DNA of 47,086 nucleotides from Clostridiales bacterium. Lineage in GTDB: Bacteria; Bacillota; Clostridia; Oscillospirales; Oscillospiraceae. A program made the translations under genes and the position numbers. The stretch covers positions 1 to 47,086 of the forward strand of contig JAAYBD010000037.1 of assembly GCA_012719035.1 (NCBI GenBank), in the 5' to 3' direction. Under the pieces are notes generated by a model. The model was not told the origin of the DNA, ran no database searches, and saw only the letters and a program-made list of their open reading frames with translations. Positions 16,422 through 25,072 of this stretch are shown here, in pieces (position 1 is the first letter of the stretch; each line of letters begins with the position of its first letter).

Positions 16422-17804
16422 ATGCCTGTCAATTCATTTGAAGACTACCCGATGACATGGAAGCCGGAATTAAACAGAAATTCAGGACCCTTGTATCTTG
16501 CCCTTGCAGACCGGCTTGAACGGGACATCCTTGACGGTCTTCTGCTCCCCGGTACAAAGCTTCCCCCTCAGCGCGAACTGGCTGATTTTCTCGATATCAA
16601 CGTCAGTACCGTTTCAAAGGCTTTTCGGGTTTGCGAACTCAAGGGTCTGCTCAGCGCCACAATCGGCAGCGGCACTTATGTTTCATACAATGCACTGACC
16701 AATCTGCGCCTGCTTGCGGACAAAACTTCCACGCACATCATCGACATGGGCGCAACCGTTCCGAACGCTGATGCCAACAAGCTTTTACTTGCTCATCTGA
16801 AAGATATGCTCAGCGAGGCTGACGCGGAGCGGTATTTCCGATACAATCGTCCGGGCGACACGACGTGGCAAAAAGATGCCGCCGTATCATGGCTGAAAGG
16901 CTTTGGACTTGAAACTGAACCTGAAAGCATCTTTTTTTACAATGGCGGGCAAAATGCTATTGCCGCCGTTCTTATGGGTCTTTTCCGTGAGGGAGACAGG
17001 ATAGGAGTTTCTCCCCACACATATTCAGATATGAAGTCTGTTGCCGTTATGCTCGGGATACAGCTTTTTCCGATCAAACATACGGATGACGAAATAGACA
17101 TCGACGCTTTAGTCTATACATGCAAAAACTATAACCTTAAAGGTGTTTATATAATCTCCGATTGTCAGAACCCTACAACTCGAACGATGACTGCTGCCGA
17201 ACGAAAAGCGCTTGCCTCCCTTGCCAAAAAGCAGGACATCTTGATTATAGAGGACGGAACCTACAGTCCAATGAGCGGCGCCTTGCCGTCAATTGCCTCA
17301 TTTGCCCCCGAGCGCACGATATTCATCGCAAGCCTGTCGAAAGCGATCGCTCCGGGATTGAGACTTGCATACTTGTCCATCCCGCCAAATTACCGGCAGA
17401 GGGTATCCGATGCGCTCTACAACTTGAATATATCTGTTTCCCCAATATCGGCAGAGCTGACGGCACGCCTCATCGCATCCGGACAAGTGAATGAAGTGCT
17501 CCGTATTAACAGGCAAAAAACCGCTCTGCGCAATCAAATCGTTGACGCCTTTCTTTCCGACTATGACTGCCGCGGCGGGGAAGCATGTATCTTTCGCTGG
17601 CTTAATCTTCCCGAAAGCATCACAGGTACGGAATTTGAAGAGCTCGCATGGAAGCACGGGGTGCAGGTTTACGCCGCCAAGCGTTTTGCTGTAGGTATAA
17701 CTACCCCTGACAGTGCCGTTCGCCTTGCCATCTGCGCTCCGCCTGAGATTTCAGAGATGGAACGGGGCTTGAAAATACTCAAACAGCTTTTGGATGGACT
17801 TTAA
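16422..17804 (+). CDS. MocR/GntR-type transcriptional regulator with aminotransferase domain
   Basis: 460 residues. Residues about 15-80 form a GntR winged helix (LPPQRELADFLDINVSTVSKAFRVCELKGLL). The rest is a fold-type-I aminotransferase with the PLP lysine in ASLSKAIAPGLRLAY and the upstream aspartate/asparagine elements DCQNPTTRTM and EDGTYSPM. MocR proteins sense PLP or amino compounds and control nearby genes. The start at 16422 has GAGGTGAT upstream; a TTG-initiated longer form overlaps the promoter. Azl genes follow in the same direction and share the operator-like palindrome, so they are probable targets. Confidence 0.9.
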   Translation: MPVNSFEDYPMTWKPELNRNSGPLYLALADRLERDILDGLLLPGTKLPPQRELADFLDINVSTVSKAFRVCELKGLLSATIGSGTYVSYNALTNLRLLADKTSTHIIDMGATVPNADANKLLLAHLKDMLSEADAERYFRYNRPGDTTWQKDAAVSWLKGFGLETEPESIFFYNGGQNAIAAVLMGLFREGDRIGVSPHTYSDMKSVAVMLGIQLFPIKHTDDEIDIDALVYTCKNYNLKGVYIISDCQNPTTRTMTAAERKALASLAKKQDILIIEDGTYSPMSGALPSIASFAPERTIFIASLSKAIAPGLRLAYLSIPPNYRQRVSDALYNLNISVSPISAELTARLIASGQVNEVLRINRQKTALRNQIVDAFLSDYDCRGGEACIFRWLNLPESITGTEFEELAWKHGVQVYAAKRFAVGITTPDSAVRLAICAPPEISEMERGLKILKQLLDGL

Positions 17805-17812
17805 ATAATTGT

Positions 17813-17849
17813 ACGCCACACAATATTGAGATTGTGTGGCGTCTTTTTA
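17813..17849 (+). terminator. Hairpin after the MocR gene: terminator and possible azlC operator
   Basis: A 12-bp perfect stem (17813-17824 and 17831-17842) with a 6-nt loop is followed by CTTTTTAT, a good terminator. Its core CCACACAAT-6-ATTGTGTGG repeats the palindrome over the MocR promoter and overlaps the -35 of a candidate azlC promoter, so it may serve as an operator as well. Confidence 0.7.
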
Positions 17850-17860
17850 TATGTTAACAT
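17832..17860 (+). promoter_or_regulatory. Candidate promoter of azlCD
   Basis: TTGTGT (17832-17837), 17-nt spacer, TAACAT (17855-17860). Start would be about 20 nt before azlC. The -35 lies in the right arm of the palindrome. Confidence 0.4.
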
Positions 17861-17885
17861 AGTCTCCAATATCGGAGGGATTGTT

Positions 17886-18587
17886 ATGAAAAATTTTACT
17901 TTTGCGTGCAGGCTTGTCATACCTGTGTTTTTTTCATATGTTTTTATCGGGCTTGCCTATGGAATACTTCTGCATCAGGCGGGATACTCAGTCTTATGGG
18001 CGGTCTTGTCCAGCATGTTTATCTATGCCGGCTCCATGCAGATCGTGCTGGTGGCGCTCCTAACTTCCGGTGCTTCGCTTTGGACAATTGCATTTACGGC
18101 ACTTTTTATCAATGCCCGTCATATTTTCTACGGCATAGGATTTGTGGAGCGCTTTCGCGAAATAGGCGGCTGGAAGTATCCTTATATGGCGCTTACCATG
18201 ACGGACGAAACCTACTCCGTCCTTTGTTCTGCCGAATATCCGGAGGATGTGGAAAGCGATACGGCAGTGTTCTATGTCCAGCTTTTGGGTCATATAATCT
18301 GGGTTGCCGCATCTGCGTTTGGTGCACTGATGGGAGAGCTGATTCCGTTTGATATGACCGGCATTGAATTTTCCGCTACCGCGTTTTTTGTAACTGTGGT
18401 AGTCAGCCAATGGCGCCGCTCCAATTCTCACATCCCCGCAATTACCGGTTTTGTCAGCGCCATTATATTCTATTTTGCTCTTGGCGCGGATAATTTCATC
18501 CTGCCGGCTCTCTCCGTAAGTGCTGTCGTGCTTGCCCTTATGAAAGACCGTATAACTCTCAAAACGGGAGGTGCGCTTAATGTCTGA
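17886..18587 (+). CDS. azlC: Branched-chain amino acid exporter, large subunit AzlC
   Basis: 233 residues with several membrane segments. The signature GLAYGILLHQAGYS, FIYAGSMQIVLVALL and FTALFINARHIFYGI are typical of AzlC (LIV-E family), which with AzlD exports branched-chain or related amino acids. The start at 17886 has GGAGGG nine bases upstream; the longer reading from 17826 would cover the terminator hairpin. The 3' end overlaps azlD by 8 nt. Confidence 0.93.
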   Translation: MKNFTFACRLVIPVFFSYVFIGLAYGILLHQAGYSVLWAVLSSMFIYAGSMQIVLVALLTSGASLWTIAFTALFINARHIFYGIGFVERFREIGGWKYPYMALTMTDETYSVLCSAEYPEDVESDTAVFYVQLLGHIIWVAASAFGALMGELIPFDMTGIEFSATAFFVTVVVSQWRRSNSHIPAITGFVSAIIFYFALGADNFILPALSVSAVVLALMKDRITLKTGGALNV

Positions 18588-18906
18588 TATTTACATTATT
18601 ACAGCCATTGCGGCAGCGGCCCTTGCAACAATGTTTGACCGCGCTCTGCCGTATATGCTATTCAGCGGCAAGAAGGAATTACCCGAAAGAGCATCTTATC
18701 TTGGTAATTCTCTGCCCACCGCTATTATGGCAATCCTCGTAGTATATTGTCTCCGGAACATTGATTTTTCGGTTTTTCCTCATGGTTTGGCAGAATTCAT
18801 TTCGGTTTTGTTAGTTGCTTTTCTACAGATTTGGAAAAACAATACCGTTGTCAGTATTATTTTAGGAACGGCCTGCTATATGGTATTAATCCGCACGGTT
18901 TTTTAA
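18580..18906 (+). CDS. azlD: Branched-chain amino acid exporter, small subunit AzlD
   Basis: 108 residues with three to four membrane segments, containing RALPYMLF and the PTAIMAILVVYCLRN stretch usual in AzlD. It overlaps azlC, with GGGAGG inside the azlC end. The start at 18580 is preferred to 18571 by ribosome-site spacing. It acts together with AzlC in the membrane. Confidence 0.92.
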   Translation: MSDIYIITAIAAAALATMFDRALPYMLFSGKKELPERASYLGNSLPTAIMAILVVYCLRNIDFSVFPHGLAEFISVLLVAFLQIWKNNTVVSIILGTACYMVLIRTVF

Positions 18907-18929
18907 TATTAGGCAAATCATTTAAGGAG

Positions 18930-19661
18930 TTATGTCTTTTCCGCGATGATTTTAAAAGGTGTGCTTTGCCAGCCGTATTTTAAACGATACAGACCCTTGC
19001 AGCGAAACTCATCTTTCTCCACAGCGAGAACTTTGAAGCCAAGGTTAGAAAGGAGTTCAATGTCCTTTTCAGGCCGCTTACATTTGCAGAACGGCAAATC
19101 GTTTAGAATAGTTTTTCGCTCAACACGGACACGCTTCTCTGTAAACAAAATAAGGACATTTGCAAAATATCTCCATAAAGTCCGCTTTAGAGAATTCCCG
19201 GCATAATGATAATTCCCATCATAAATTATTATCCTGCCGCCCGTTTTAAGGAGTTCTTTCCATCTTGAAAACGCGGCCTCGGGGTCATAGAGCGTCCATA
19301 CAACATCACGTGATACGATTGCGTCATAAGTTTCCTCTTTTTCGTCGGGAAGTTTTATTGCATCGGCAAGGTACACCTTACCTGAGACTCCCTCGGCTTC
19401 AAGATTCTTCTTTGCGCAGGCAATCATGCCTTCCGCACCGTCAACCGAAGTGACGTTCTCACCCAGACGCCACAGCATTATTGAGAAAAAACCGGGACCG
19501 CAGCCGATGTCCAATACCTTCAGATTTGTTTTTCTTCCGAGCGCATCAAATAGCTCTTTTTTCCAGTGTTCGACGGCTTTTTTATCTGATAGCTGATACT
19601 TAATTACCTTATCATATTCCGCGGAACCATTGCTCCAAATCTCTTCAACCTCTTTAAACAT
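18930..19661 (-). CDS. Class I SAM-dependent methyltransferase (MT1)
   Basis: 243 residues. Motif I LDIGCGPGFFSI lies near residue 55-66, with SVDGAEGMIACAKKN as the acidic loop after strand 2, then DAIVSRDVVWTLYDPEAAF and LLKTGGRIIIYDG. The last part is basic and aromatic. The substrate is unknown. It is clearly related to the methyltransferase at 25073-25822 (shared CGPGFF, MIACAK, SR-x2-WTL-xDP, GGR). The start at 19661 has GAGGGG seven bases upstream. It lies 101 nt after the importer binding-protein gene, behind a hairpin, so it is expressed either by readthrough or from its own promoter. Confidence 0.88.
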   Translation of the reverse strand: MFKEVEEIWSNGSAEYDKVIKYQLSDKKAVEHWKKELFDALGRKTNLKVLDIGCGPGFFSIMLWRLGENVTSVDGAEGMIACAKKNLEAEGVSGKVYLADAIKLPDEKEETYDAIVSRDVVWTLYDPEAAFSRWKELLKTGGRIIIYDGNYHYAGNSLKRTLWRYFANVLILFTEKRVRVERKTILNDLPFCKCKRPEKDIELLSNLGFKVLAVEKDEFRCKGLYRLKYGWQSTPFKIIAEKT

Positions 19662-19709
19662 GAATATACCCCTCATATCTGATTAAGGCAGCTTACTATA
19701 CATACTAAA

Positions 19710-19743
19710 ATATAGTGCCCGGTGCATAGCACGGGCACTATAT
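19710..19743 (-). terminator. Hairpin after the nickel/peptide binding-protein gene
   Basis: A 12-bp perfect stem (ATATAGTGCCCG and complement) with a 10-nt loop; on the minus strand TTTTAG follows. Probably a partial terminator between the importer and MT1. Confidence 0.6.
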
Positions 19744-19762
19744 CTAAACAGCATGATTCAAA

Positions 19763-21394
19763 TCAATTTACAGTATCGATTTTCGCCCATTTAATCAATT
19801 CATATTCAGTTACAGCAAATTCTACTCCTGTGATTTTCGACTTATTATAGGCATAGAAACCGTTTGGATAGTAAATTGGCGCAGCAATAGCATTTTCATA
19901 TATGTATTCAAAAATATCGCTGTATTTTTCCTGTCTGGCAGTTTCGTCTACCTCTTGCAGAACACTATCAATCATTTCGCTCAGCTCATCGGAATTCCAT
20001 GCGACTCTCACCGCCTCGTCGGAAGCCTTGCAGTACATACCCCGCAGAAAGCCATGAGGATTCCAAGAGTCGGAATAGGTTCTGTACATCACCATATCAA
20101 AGTCTCTGCTGGTCCAAAGTGTATCATAGTATTGCGCCGACGGCTGCAGTTCCAGTTTAATATCTATGCCGACATCTTGAAGCTCCGCTTTGATGTATTC
20201 GCAGACATTCTTCCATTCGGGATACTGATCTGTCTGGAACACGAATTTAAAACTAAGGGGTTTCCCTTTATACTCCAAAATACCGTCGCCGTCGCTATCC
20301 TTGCAGCCTGCTTCAGACAGAAGGGTCTTTGCTTTCTCAATATCATAGGAATATCCAAGGTTGTTTTTACTGTTTACATAGGGTACGGTTTCCGGAAATA
20401 GTCCGGCAGCCGGAGTTCCGTTACCGTCCAGAATATTGTCAACTATGCTGTTCTTGTCTATCGCACAGTTTATTGCCTGTCTTATTTTCAGCTCCTGAAG
20501 AGCGGGAACATCATAGTTGAAAATCATATGATATCCCAGAGTACCTTTTCTGCTGACTAAGCTTAACTTACTGTCATTTTCTATTACAGACATGCTTTCA
20601 GTTGGAATAGGTACGGCGCAGAAATCAATTTCACCGCTCTGCAAAGCCATAACACGCGCTTCAGAATCTGGAATAACCTTTATTATCAGCTTATCTATCT
20701 TCGGCTTTTCACCCCAATAATAAGGATTAGGTACGAGAACAGTTTCCTTGCCGTCCTGATAGCTTTCAATCATCCACATACCTGTTCCTATGGGTTTCAC
20801 AAATTTGCCGTTTGCATCAATAGAATCCTTCCCCATCATGCGGCAGGGTCTTGGATAAGAAAGTTCGGTCAGATATGGATAAAATGACTTGTCAAATACG
20901 AACTTGACCGTATAGTCGTCGATTTTCTCCACTGTCTGCAGTCCCTTGCAGACAGCTGTAGATGCGGTATTGGAGTTTTCTGCCCATCTGTCTGTATTGA
21001 AGATGACATTGTCCGCGTTGAAATCTGTGCCGTCCGAGAACTTTACGCCCTTTCTCAAGTGGAAAGTATATTCCTTTCCGTCTTCGCTGAAATCCCATGA
21101 TTCTGCCAAACAGGGCTCTATTTTTCCGTCTTTACCGAAAACCACCAACGGCTCATATATGAGTTCGTAGTGCAGTATGTCGGTCATGGCATATGTAGCA
21201 TCCATAGTCGATATGCCGTTATCCGAAGCTATTGCTACAGTAACAACTTTCCCGCCGGAAGCTTGCTTTTCCTTAGCTTCGGACGGAGATTCTTTAGTCG
21301 TGGGGTCAGTCCCGCCGCCGCAGCCCCCCAGCAAGCCGAGAAGCATTGCACCGCAAATTAAAAGCGGTGTTTTTTTTACAATAGATCTTAACAT
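19763..21394 (-). CDS. Nickel/peptide-type ABC transporter substrate-binding lipoprotein (NikA/DppA family)
   Basis: 543 residues. The signal peptide ends with lipobox LLGGC and a Gly/Ser/Thr/Lys linker follows. The body is a cluster-C solute-binding protein: YEPLVVFGKDGKIEPCLAESW, then ELSYPRPCRMMG, which parallels the NikA segment ELxLPRPFR whose arginine contacts the metal chelate, IGTGMWMIESY, and later SWNPHGFLRG, similar to the NikA PHxYL segment with the metal-binding histidine. This favours nickel or a metal-chelate over a peptide, but does not prove it. GGAGGG precedes the ATG. It is the fifth importer gene in the minus-strand operon 25000 to 19763. Confidence 0.85.
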   Translation of the reverse strand: MLRSIVKKTPLLICGAMLLGLLGGCGGGTDPTTKESPSEAKEKQASGGKVVTVAIASDNGISTMDATYAMTDILHYELIYEPLVVFGKDGKIEPCLAESWDFSEDGKEYTFHLRKGVKFSDGTDFNADNVIFNTDRWAENSNTASTAVCKGLQTVEKIDDYTVKFVFDKSFYPYLTELSYPRPCRMMGKDSIDANGKFVKPIGTGMWMIESYQDGKETVLVPNPYYWGEKPKIDKLIIKVIPDSEARVMALQSGEIDFCAVPIPTESMSVIENDSKLSLVSRKGTLGYHMIFNYDVPALQELKIRQAINCAIDKNSIVDNILDGNGTPAAGLFPETVPYVNSKNNLGYSYDIEKAKTLLSEAGCKDSDGDGILEYKGKPLSFKFVFQTDQYPEWKNVCEYIKAELQDVGIDIKLELQPSAQYYDTLWTSRDFDMVMYRTYSDSWNPHGFLRGMYCKASDEAVRVAWNSDELSEMIDSVLQEVDETARQEKYSDIFEYIYENAIAAPIYYPNGFYAYNKSKITGVEFAVTEYELIKWAKIDTVN

Positions 21395-21419
21395 TTTTCC
21401 CTCCGATTTTTGTTCTTCT

Positions 21420-22412
21420 TTATTTCCTTAATGTGCAGACATTAAAAGCTTCTATATTATGGCAGGCGACCATGTGCCCTTTTTCAGCCTGCTGAAGCTG
21501 CGGCGGATCTCTTTGACATCGGTCCGTACAATATTTGCATCGATTATAGAAAACGCATCCGGTTTCGACTTTGGGGAGATATTCCAATTCGCCAATCTTA
21601 TCCCTGCATATAGTACCCCTTTTTACGGGGTCCGTAATAAGAACGGATTGAAACAGCGCTTTTGTATAGGGATGAAGCATGGTCTGCTCCATGTTTTCTA
21701 CATCCATGATTTCAACTACTTCCCCCAAATACATGACCGCAATTTTTGAACACACATATCGGATAGTAGACAAATCATGAGTTATAAACAAATAGGTAAC
21801 GCCATATTGCCCGCTTATATCATTTAAGAGCTTTAGTATGCTCTTTCTTAGCGCGTAGTCCAGACTTGCAACAGCCTCATCACAGATTACTACCTTTGGG
21901 TTTAGCACTATTGCCCGCGCAATGTTTGCCCTCTGGCGCTCGCCGCCGCTCATCTGATGAGGATACCTATACAACAATTTTTCATCCAGTCCAACGCTTC
22001 TGAATATAGCTTTTATACGTGCGTCAGTATCGCTTTTGCTCAGTTCTTCAAAGTTTTTAAGCACTTCTTCGATGCTCTGGTACATGGTGTATTTGGGATT
22101 GAACGCTGAAAGATTATTCTGGAAAACCATCTGAATATTTTTCCGGTATGGTCTGAATTCGCCTTTGCTCAGATTAGTAACATCGGTTTCGCCTAAAAAA
22201 AGCTTCCCCTCGGTTATTTTCTCCAATCCGCATACAGCCCTGCCGAATGTACTTTTTCCACAGCCGCTCTCGCCGATAAGCCCCAGCGATTCTCCCTCTC
22301 TGATTTCTAAAGATACATTGTTTACAGCCGTAAAGGCGGTTTTTGAGCAGAAAAATCGATTTCCCGCCGAATACTTTTTTGTTAGGTTTTCTGTTCTGAT
22401 TAATGTCGTCAT
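21420..22412 (-). CDS. Nickel/peptide ABC transporter ATPase (NikE/OppF-like)
   Basis: 330 residues. Walker A GESGCGKST, Q-loop MVFQNN, signature MSGGERQRANIARAI, Walker B VVICDEAVASLD and the H-loop FITHDLS are all present. The C-terminal extension carries the cysteine-rich segment of the Opp/Dpp/Nik family (C-x5-C-x2-C-x3-C, then HMVACH). Start 22412 is chosen because GAGGG lies just upstream; the ATG at 22424 overlaps that site. Partner of the next ATPase. Confidence 0.92.
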   Translation of the reverse strand: MTTLIRTENLTKKYSAGNRFFCSKTAFTAVNNVSLEIREGESLGLIGESGCGKSTFGRAVCGLEKITEGKLFLGETDVTNLSKGEFRPYRKNIQMVFQNNLSAFNPKYTMYQSIEEVLKNFEELSKSDTDARIKAIFRSVGLDEKLLYRYPHQMSGGERQRANIARAIVLNPKVVICDEAVASLDYALRKSILKLLNDISGQYGVTYLFITHDLSTIRYVCSKIAVMYLGEVVEIMDVENMEQTMLHPYTKALFQSVLITDPVKRGTICRDKIGELEYLPKVETGCVFYNRCKYCTDRCQRDPPQLQQAEKGHMVACHNIEAFNVCTLRK

Positions 22413-22430
22413 ATTGACCCTCATAAAGCG

Positions 22431-23219
22431 CTATAAAACCGAACCGATAAGTTCCTTTGTATATTCATGCCGCGGATTCTGAAATATGCTGTAAGCATCA
22501 CCCTGCTCAACAATCTTTCCGTTTCGCATTACATATACATAGTCTGCGATTTCAGCCACAATTCCAAGATCATGCGTTATAAAAAGTACACCTGTCTGCG
22601 ACATCTTCGCCATTTCGCATATTTCATTCAAAATATTTGCCTGTATTGTAACATCTAAAGCTGTGGTAGGCTCATCTGCGATAAGCAGAGGCGGCTGCAT
22701 AGCCATCGCAATTGCAATCATGATTCTTTGGCACATACCGCCGCTCAATTCATATGGATATTTTTTCAATATGCTCTCGGGAGAACTAAGGCGCATCTTC
22801 TTCAGCAGCTTTAAACTCTCCTCGTAGGCTTCTTTTTTTGATATTTTTTTATGTGCAAGAATACCCTCGGCGATTAGAGTCTCAATTGTAAGAAGCGGAT
22901 TAAGCGCTTCCGAGGCATTTTGGAAAATCATGCCTACGTCTTTGCCTCTAAAATCAACAAGCTGTCTTTTGTTCAAGCTTCTGACATCTTTACCATTAAC
23001 ACAGATTTTTCCTGACCTAATATGCCCGTTCGGGTCAAGAAGGTTCATAATACAGGACGCTGTTACAGATTTTCCGCACCCGCTCTCGCCAATCAGCACT
23101 GTAATTTTGCCTTTTTCGACATAGAGAGAAACATCGTCAACGACTTTTTCCGCATTCTTTCCTGTTCCGAATGAAACAGACAAATGTTCAATTTCCAGCA
23201 CTTTTTTATAATTAATCAT
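22431..23219 (-). CDS. Nickel/peptide ABC transporter ATPase (NikD/OppD-like)
   Basis: 262 residues, with Walker A GESGCGKSV, signature LSGGMCQRIMIAIAMA, Walker B LLIADEPTTALD and FITHDLG. It is shorter than OppD because it lacks most of the C-terminal extension, like NikD. It forms the heteromeric ATPase with the NikE-like subunit. Its stop is 18 nt before that gene. Confidence 0.92.
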   Translation of the reverse strand: MINYKKVLEIEHLSVSFGTGKNAEKVVDDVSLYVEKGKITVLIGESGCGKSVTASCIMNLLDPNGHIRSGKICVNGKDVRSLNKRQLVDFRGKDVGMIFQNASEALNPLLTIETLIAEGILAHKKISKKEAYEESLKLLKKMRLSSPESILKKYPYELSGGMCQRIMIAIAMAMQPPLLIADEPTTALDVTIQANILNEICEMAKMSQTGVLFITHDLGIVAEIADYVYVMRNGKIVEQGDAYSIFQNPRHEYTKELIGSVL

Positions 23220-23233
23220 TATTTATCACCAAA

Positions 23234-24052
23234 TCAGGTTTTCAGACCCTCACCAAGGAGGTTAAAAGACATCACTGCATACGCAATCGCAATTCCCGGA
23301 TAAAGCAATAGCTGCGGCTGAGTTTGAATATAGCCTTTCGCATCATTCAGCATAACTCCCCATTCCGGCATAGGAGGCTGGGCGCCTAAACCGATAAAAG
23401 AATAACCTGCAATGGAAATTATGATGCTCCCGATGTCCATAGTGGCTATAACAACAATCGGCGATAAAATATTCCTCAGTATATGATTTATCAGAACCTG
23501 CCTGTGGGAGCACCCTGTCGCATATGCAACCATAACAAAGTCTTTTTTCTTTGCCGACAATACCATTCCGCGTACAAGCCTTGCGTATGGGGTCCACCAT
23601 ATACAGGACAATGCAATTATAAGGTTGCGTATACTGGGACCGAAAATACCGGCAATAGCCAGAGCTAAAACAGTTGACGGGAACGACATAAACACATTGG
23701 TAAGCGTCATAATAATATGGTCAAGTCTTCCTCCCACATATCCTGAAATCAGACCTATCATCGTACCAAGCGATACTGCTATGATAATCACGCATAGCGA
23801 ATATCCCAGCGATGCACGTGCGCCCCACAAGATTCGAGAAAAAACACAGCGTCCTAACTGATCTGTGCCAAACGGATATTCTATACTCGGTGACAGTAGC
23901 TTTTTAGCCGGGTCAACTGCCAGAGGGTCGTGTTTTGCAAGCAGAGGCGCAAGAATCGTAATAATTATCAGAACAGAAACCAATATCATTCCGATTGCCG
24001 TTTTTTTGTCTGTAAAAAGCCTCCAAAAGATGTTCTTTTTTTTAAGCTGCAT
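23234..24052 (-). CDS. Nickel/peptide ABC transporter permease (NikC/DppC-like)
   Basis: 272 residues with six membrane segments. HDPLAVDPAKKLLSPS and FGTDQLGRCVFSRILWGARASL form the usual DppC/NikC periplasmic-side motif, and VAYATGCSHRQVLINHILRNI is the ATPase-coupling EAA-like loop. It pairs with the NikB-like permease 18 nt upstream. Confidence 0.92.
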   Translation of the reverse strand: MQLKKKNIFWRLFTDKKTAIGMILVSVLIIITILAPLLAKHDPLAVDPAKKLLSPSIEYPFGTDQLGRCVFSRILWGARASLGYSLCVIIIAVSLGTMIGLISGYVGGRLDHIIMTLTNVFMSFPSTVLALAIAGIFGPSIRNLIIALSCIWWTPYARLVRGMVLSAKKKDFVMVAYATGCSHRQVLINHILRNILSPIVVIATMDIGSIIISIAGYSFIGLGAQPPMPEWGVMLNDAKGYIQTQPQLLLYPGIAIAYAVMSFNLLGEGLKT

Positions 24053-24070
24053 ATGTATCCCTTTCCGCTC

Positions 24071-25000
24071 TCATGAAAGTTCTATTCTCGGGTCAACAGC
24101 AACATATATCACATCCACAATTAGGTTGATAAGGGCAAGAAGCAGTGCCATTAAAATCACGTACGCCTGTATTACAGGATAGTCCTTAGTATTTATCGCG
24201 TCCATAATATACGTTCCCAAACCGCGATACGAAAAGACTATTTCAAGGACAGTTGAACCGCCGATAAAGCCTCCTACAGTTAAACCGAATTTTGTAACAA
24301 GCGGAAGCATTGCATTTTTCAAGGCGTGGCGGAAGATTACTATTCTCGTTTTAAGTCCTTTCGCTTTTGCCGCTTTTATATAATCCTTATTCAGGACGTC
24401 ATCCATTCCGCTGTATATTAGCTGCAAGTATACGCCGAGATGTGCGAACGCAATTGTAAAAGCGGGCAGCACTATCCCCCAGCCATGTTCTGTTTCGATA
24501 ACCGAAATGACCTTGAGCTTGACCCCGAAAATATATATCAGCAGCAATCCGATGCAGAATGCCGGGAATGCGGCGCTGATAAAACTTAATGCTTTGCAGA
24601 ATTTATCGATCCACCGCCCTTTATAGACCGCTGAGAGAATGCCCAATGGCAGCGCTAACATTACAAGAAACAAAAGCCCCAGCGCAGCAAGCTTCAAGCT
24701 GTTGAAAAAACGCAGAGCCAAAGCTTTAATAATCGGCTGTCCGGTTACATATGAGGTTCCAAGATTAAAATGAACAATATCATTAAGCCAGTCCGTATAC
24801 TGGACATAAAGGGGTCTGTCCAGTCCGAGCTCTGCCCTTTTTAAAGCTATTGCCTCATCCGTTACCTTTATGCCGCTGGCACTGAGAATGATCTGAGCGG
24901 GATCTCCCGTTGCCATTGATGTAAAACCGAACGTAGCAATAGAAACAATGAGCATAACAGGAATTATCATCAGAGTTTTTTTGCCTATGTATTTTACCAT
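24071..25000 (-). CDS. Nickel/peptide ABC transporter permease (NikB/DppB-like)
   Basis: 309 residues, six membrane segments. LGLDRPLYVQYTDWLN and FNLGTSYVTGQPI are family marks after the first span, and KDYIKAAKAKGLKTRIVIFRHALKNA is the coupling loop. The ATG at 25000 has GGAGG five bases upstream; starting at 25030 would include that site. First gene of the importer set and 72 nt after the methyltransferase MT2. Confidence 0.92.
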   Translation of the reverse strand: MVKYIGKKTLMIIPVMLIVSIATFGFTSMATGDPAQIILSASGIKVTDEAIALKRAELGLDRPLYVQYTDWLNDIVHFNLGTSYVTGQPIIKALALRFFNSLKLAALGLLFLVMLALPLGILSAVYKGRWIDKFCKALSFISAAFPAFCIGLLLIYIFGVKLKVISVIETEHGWGIVLPAFTIAFAHLGVYLQLIYSGMDDVLNKDYIKAAKAKGLKTRIVIFRHALKNAMLPLVTKFGLTVGGFIGGSTVLEIVFSYRGLGTYIMDAINTKDYPVIQAYVILMALLLALINLIVDVIYVAVDPRIELS

Positions 25001-25072
25001 TGCTTCCTCCTGAAATACCTGCCTGTACATGCTTGCCCTCAGGTATGTTTACCTTTACATATACTTACGAAG

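Noticed and set aside
25001-25072. Nickel-responsive operator (NikR type) or metal riboswitch between MT2 and the importer
   Set aside because: Only a weak imperfect dyad; neither the GTATGA-TCATAC pattern nor a structured aptamer is seen.
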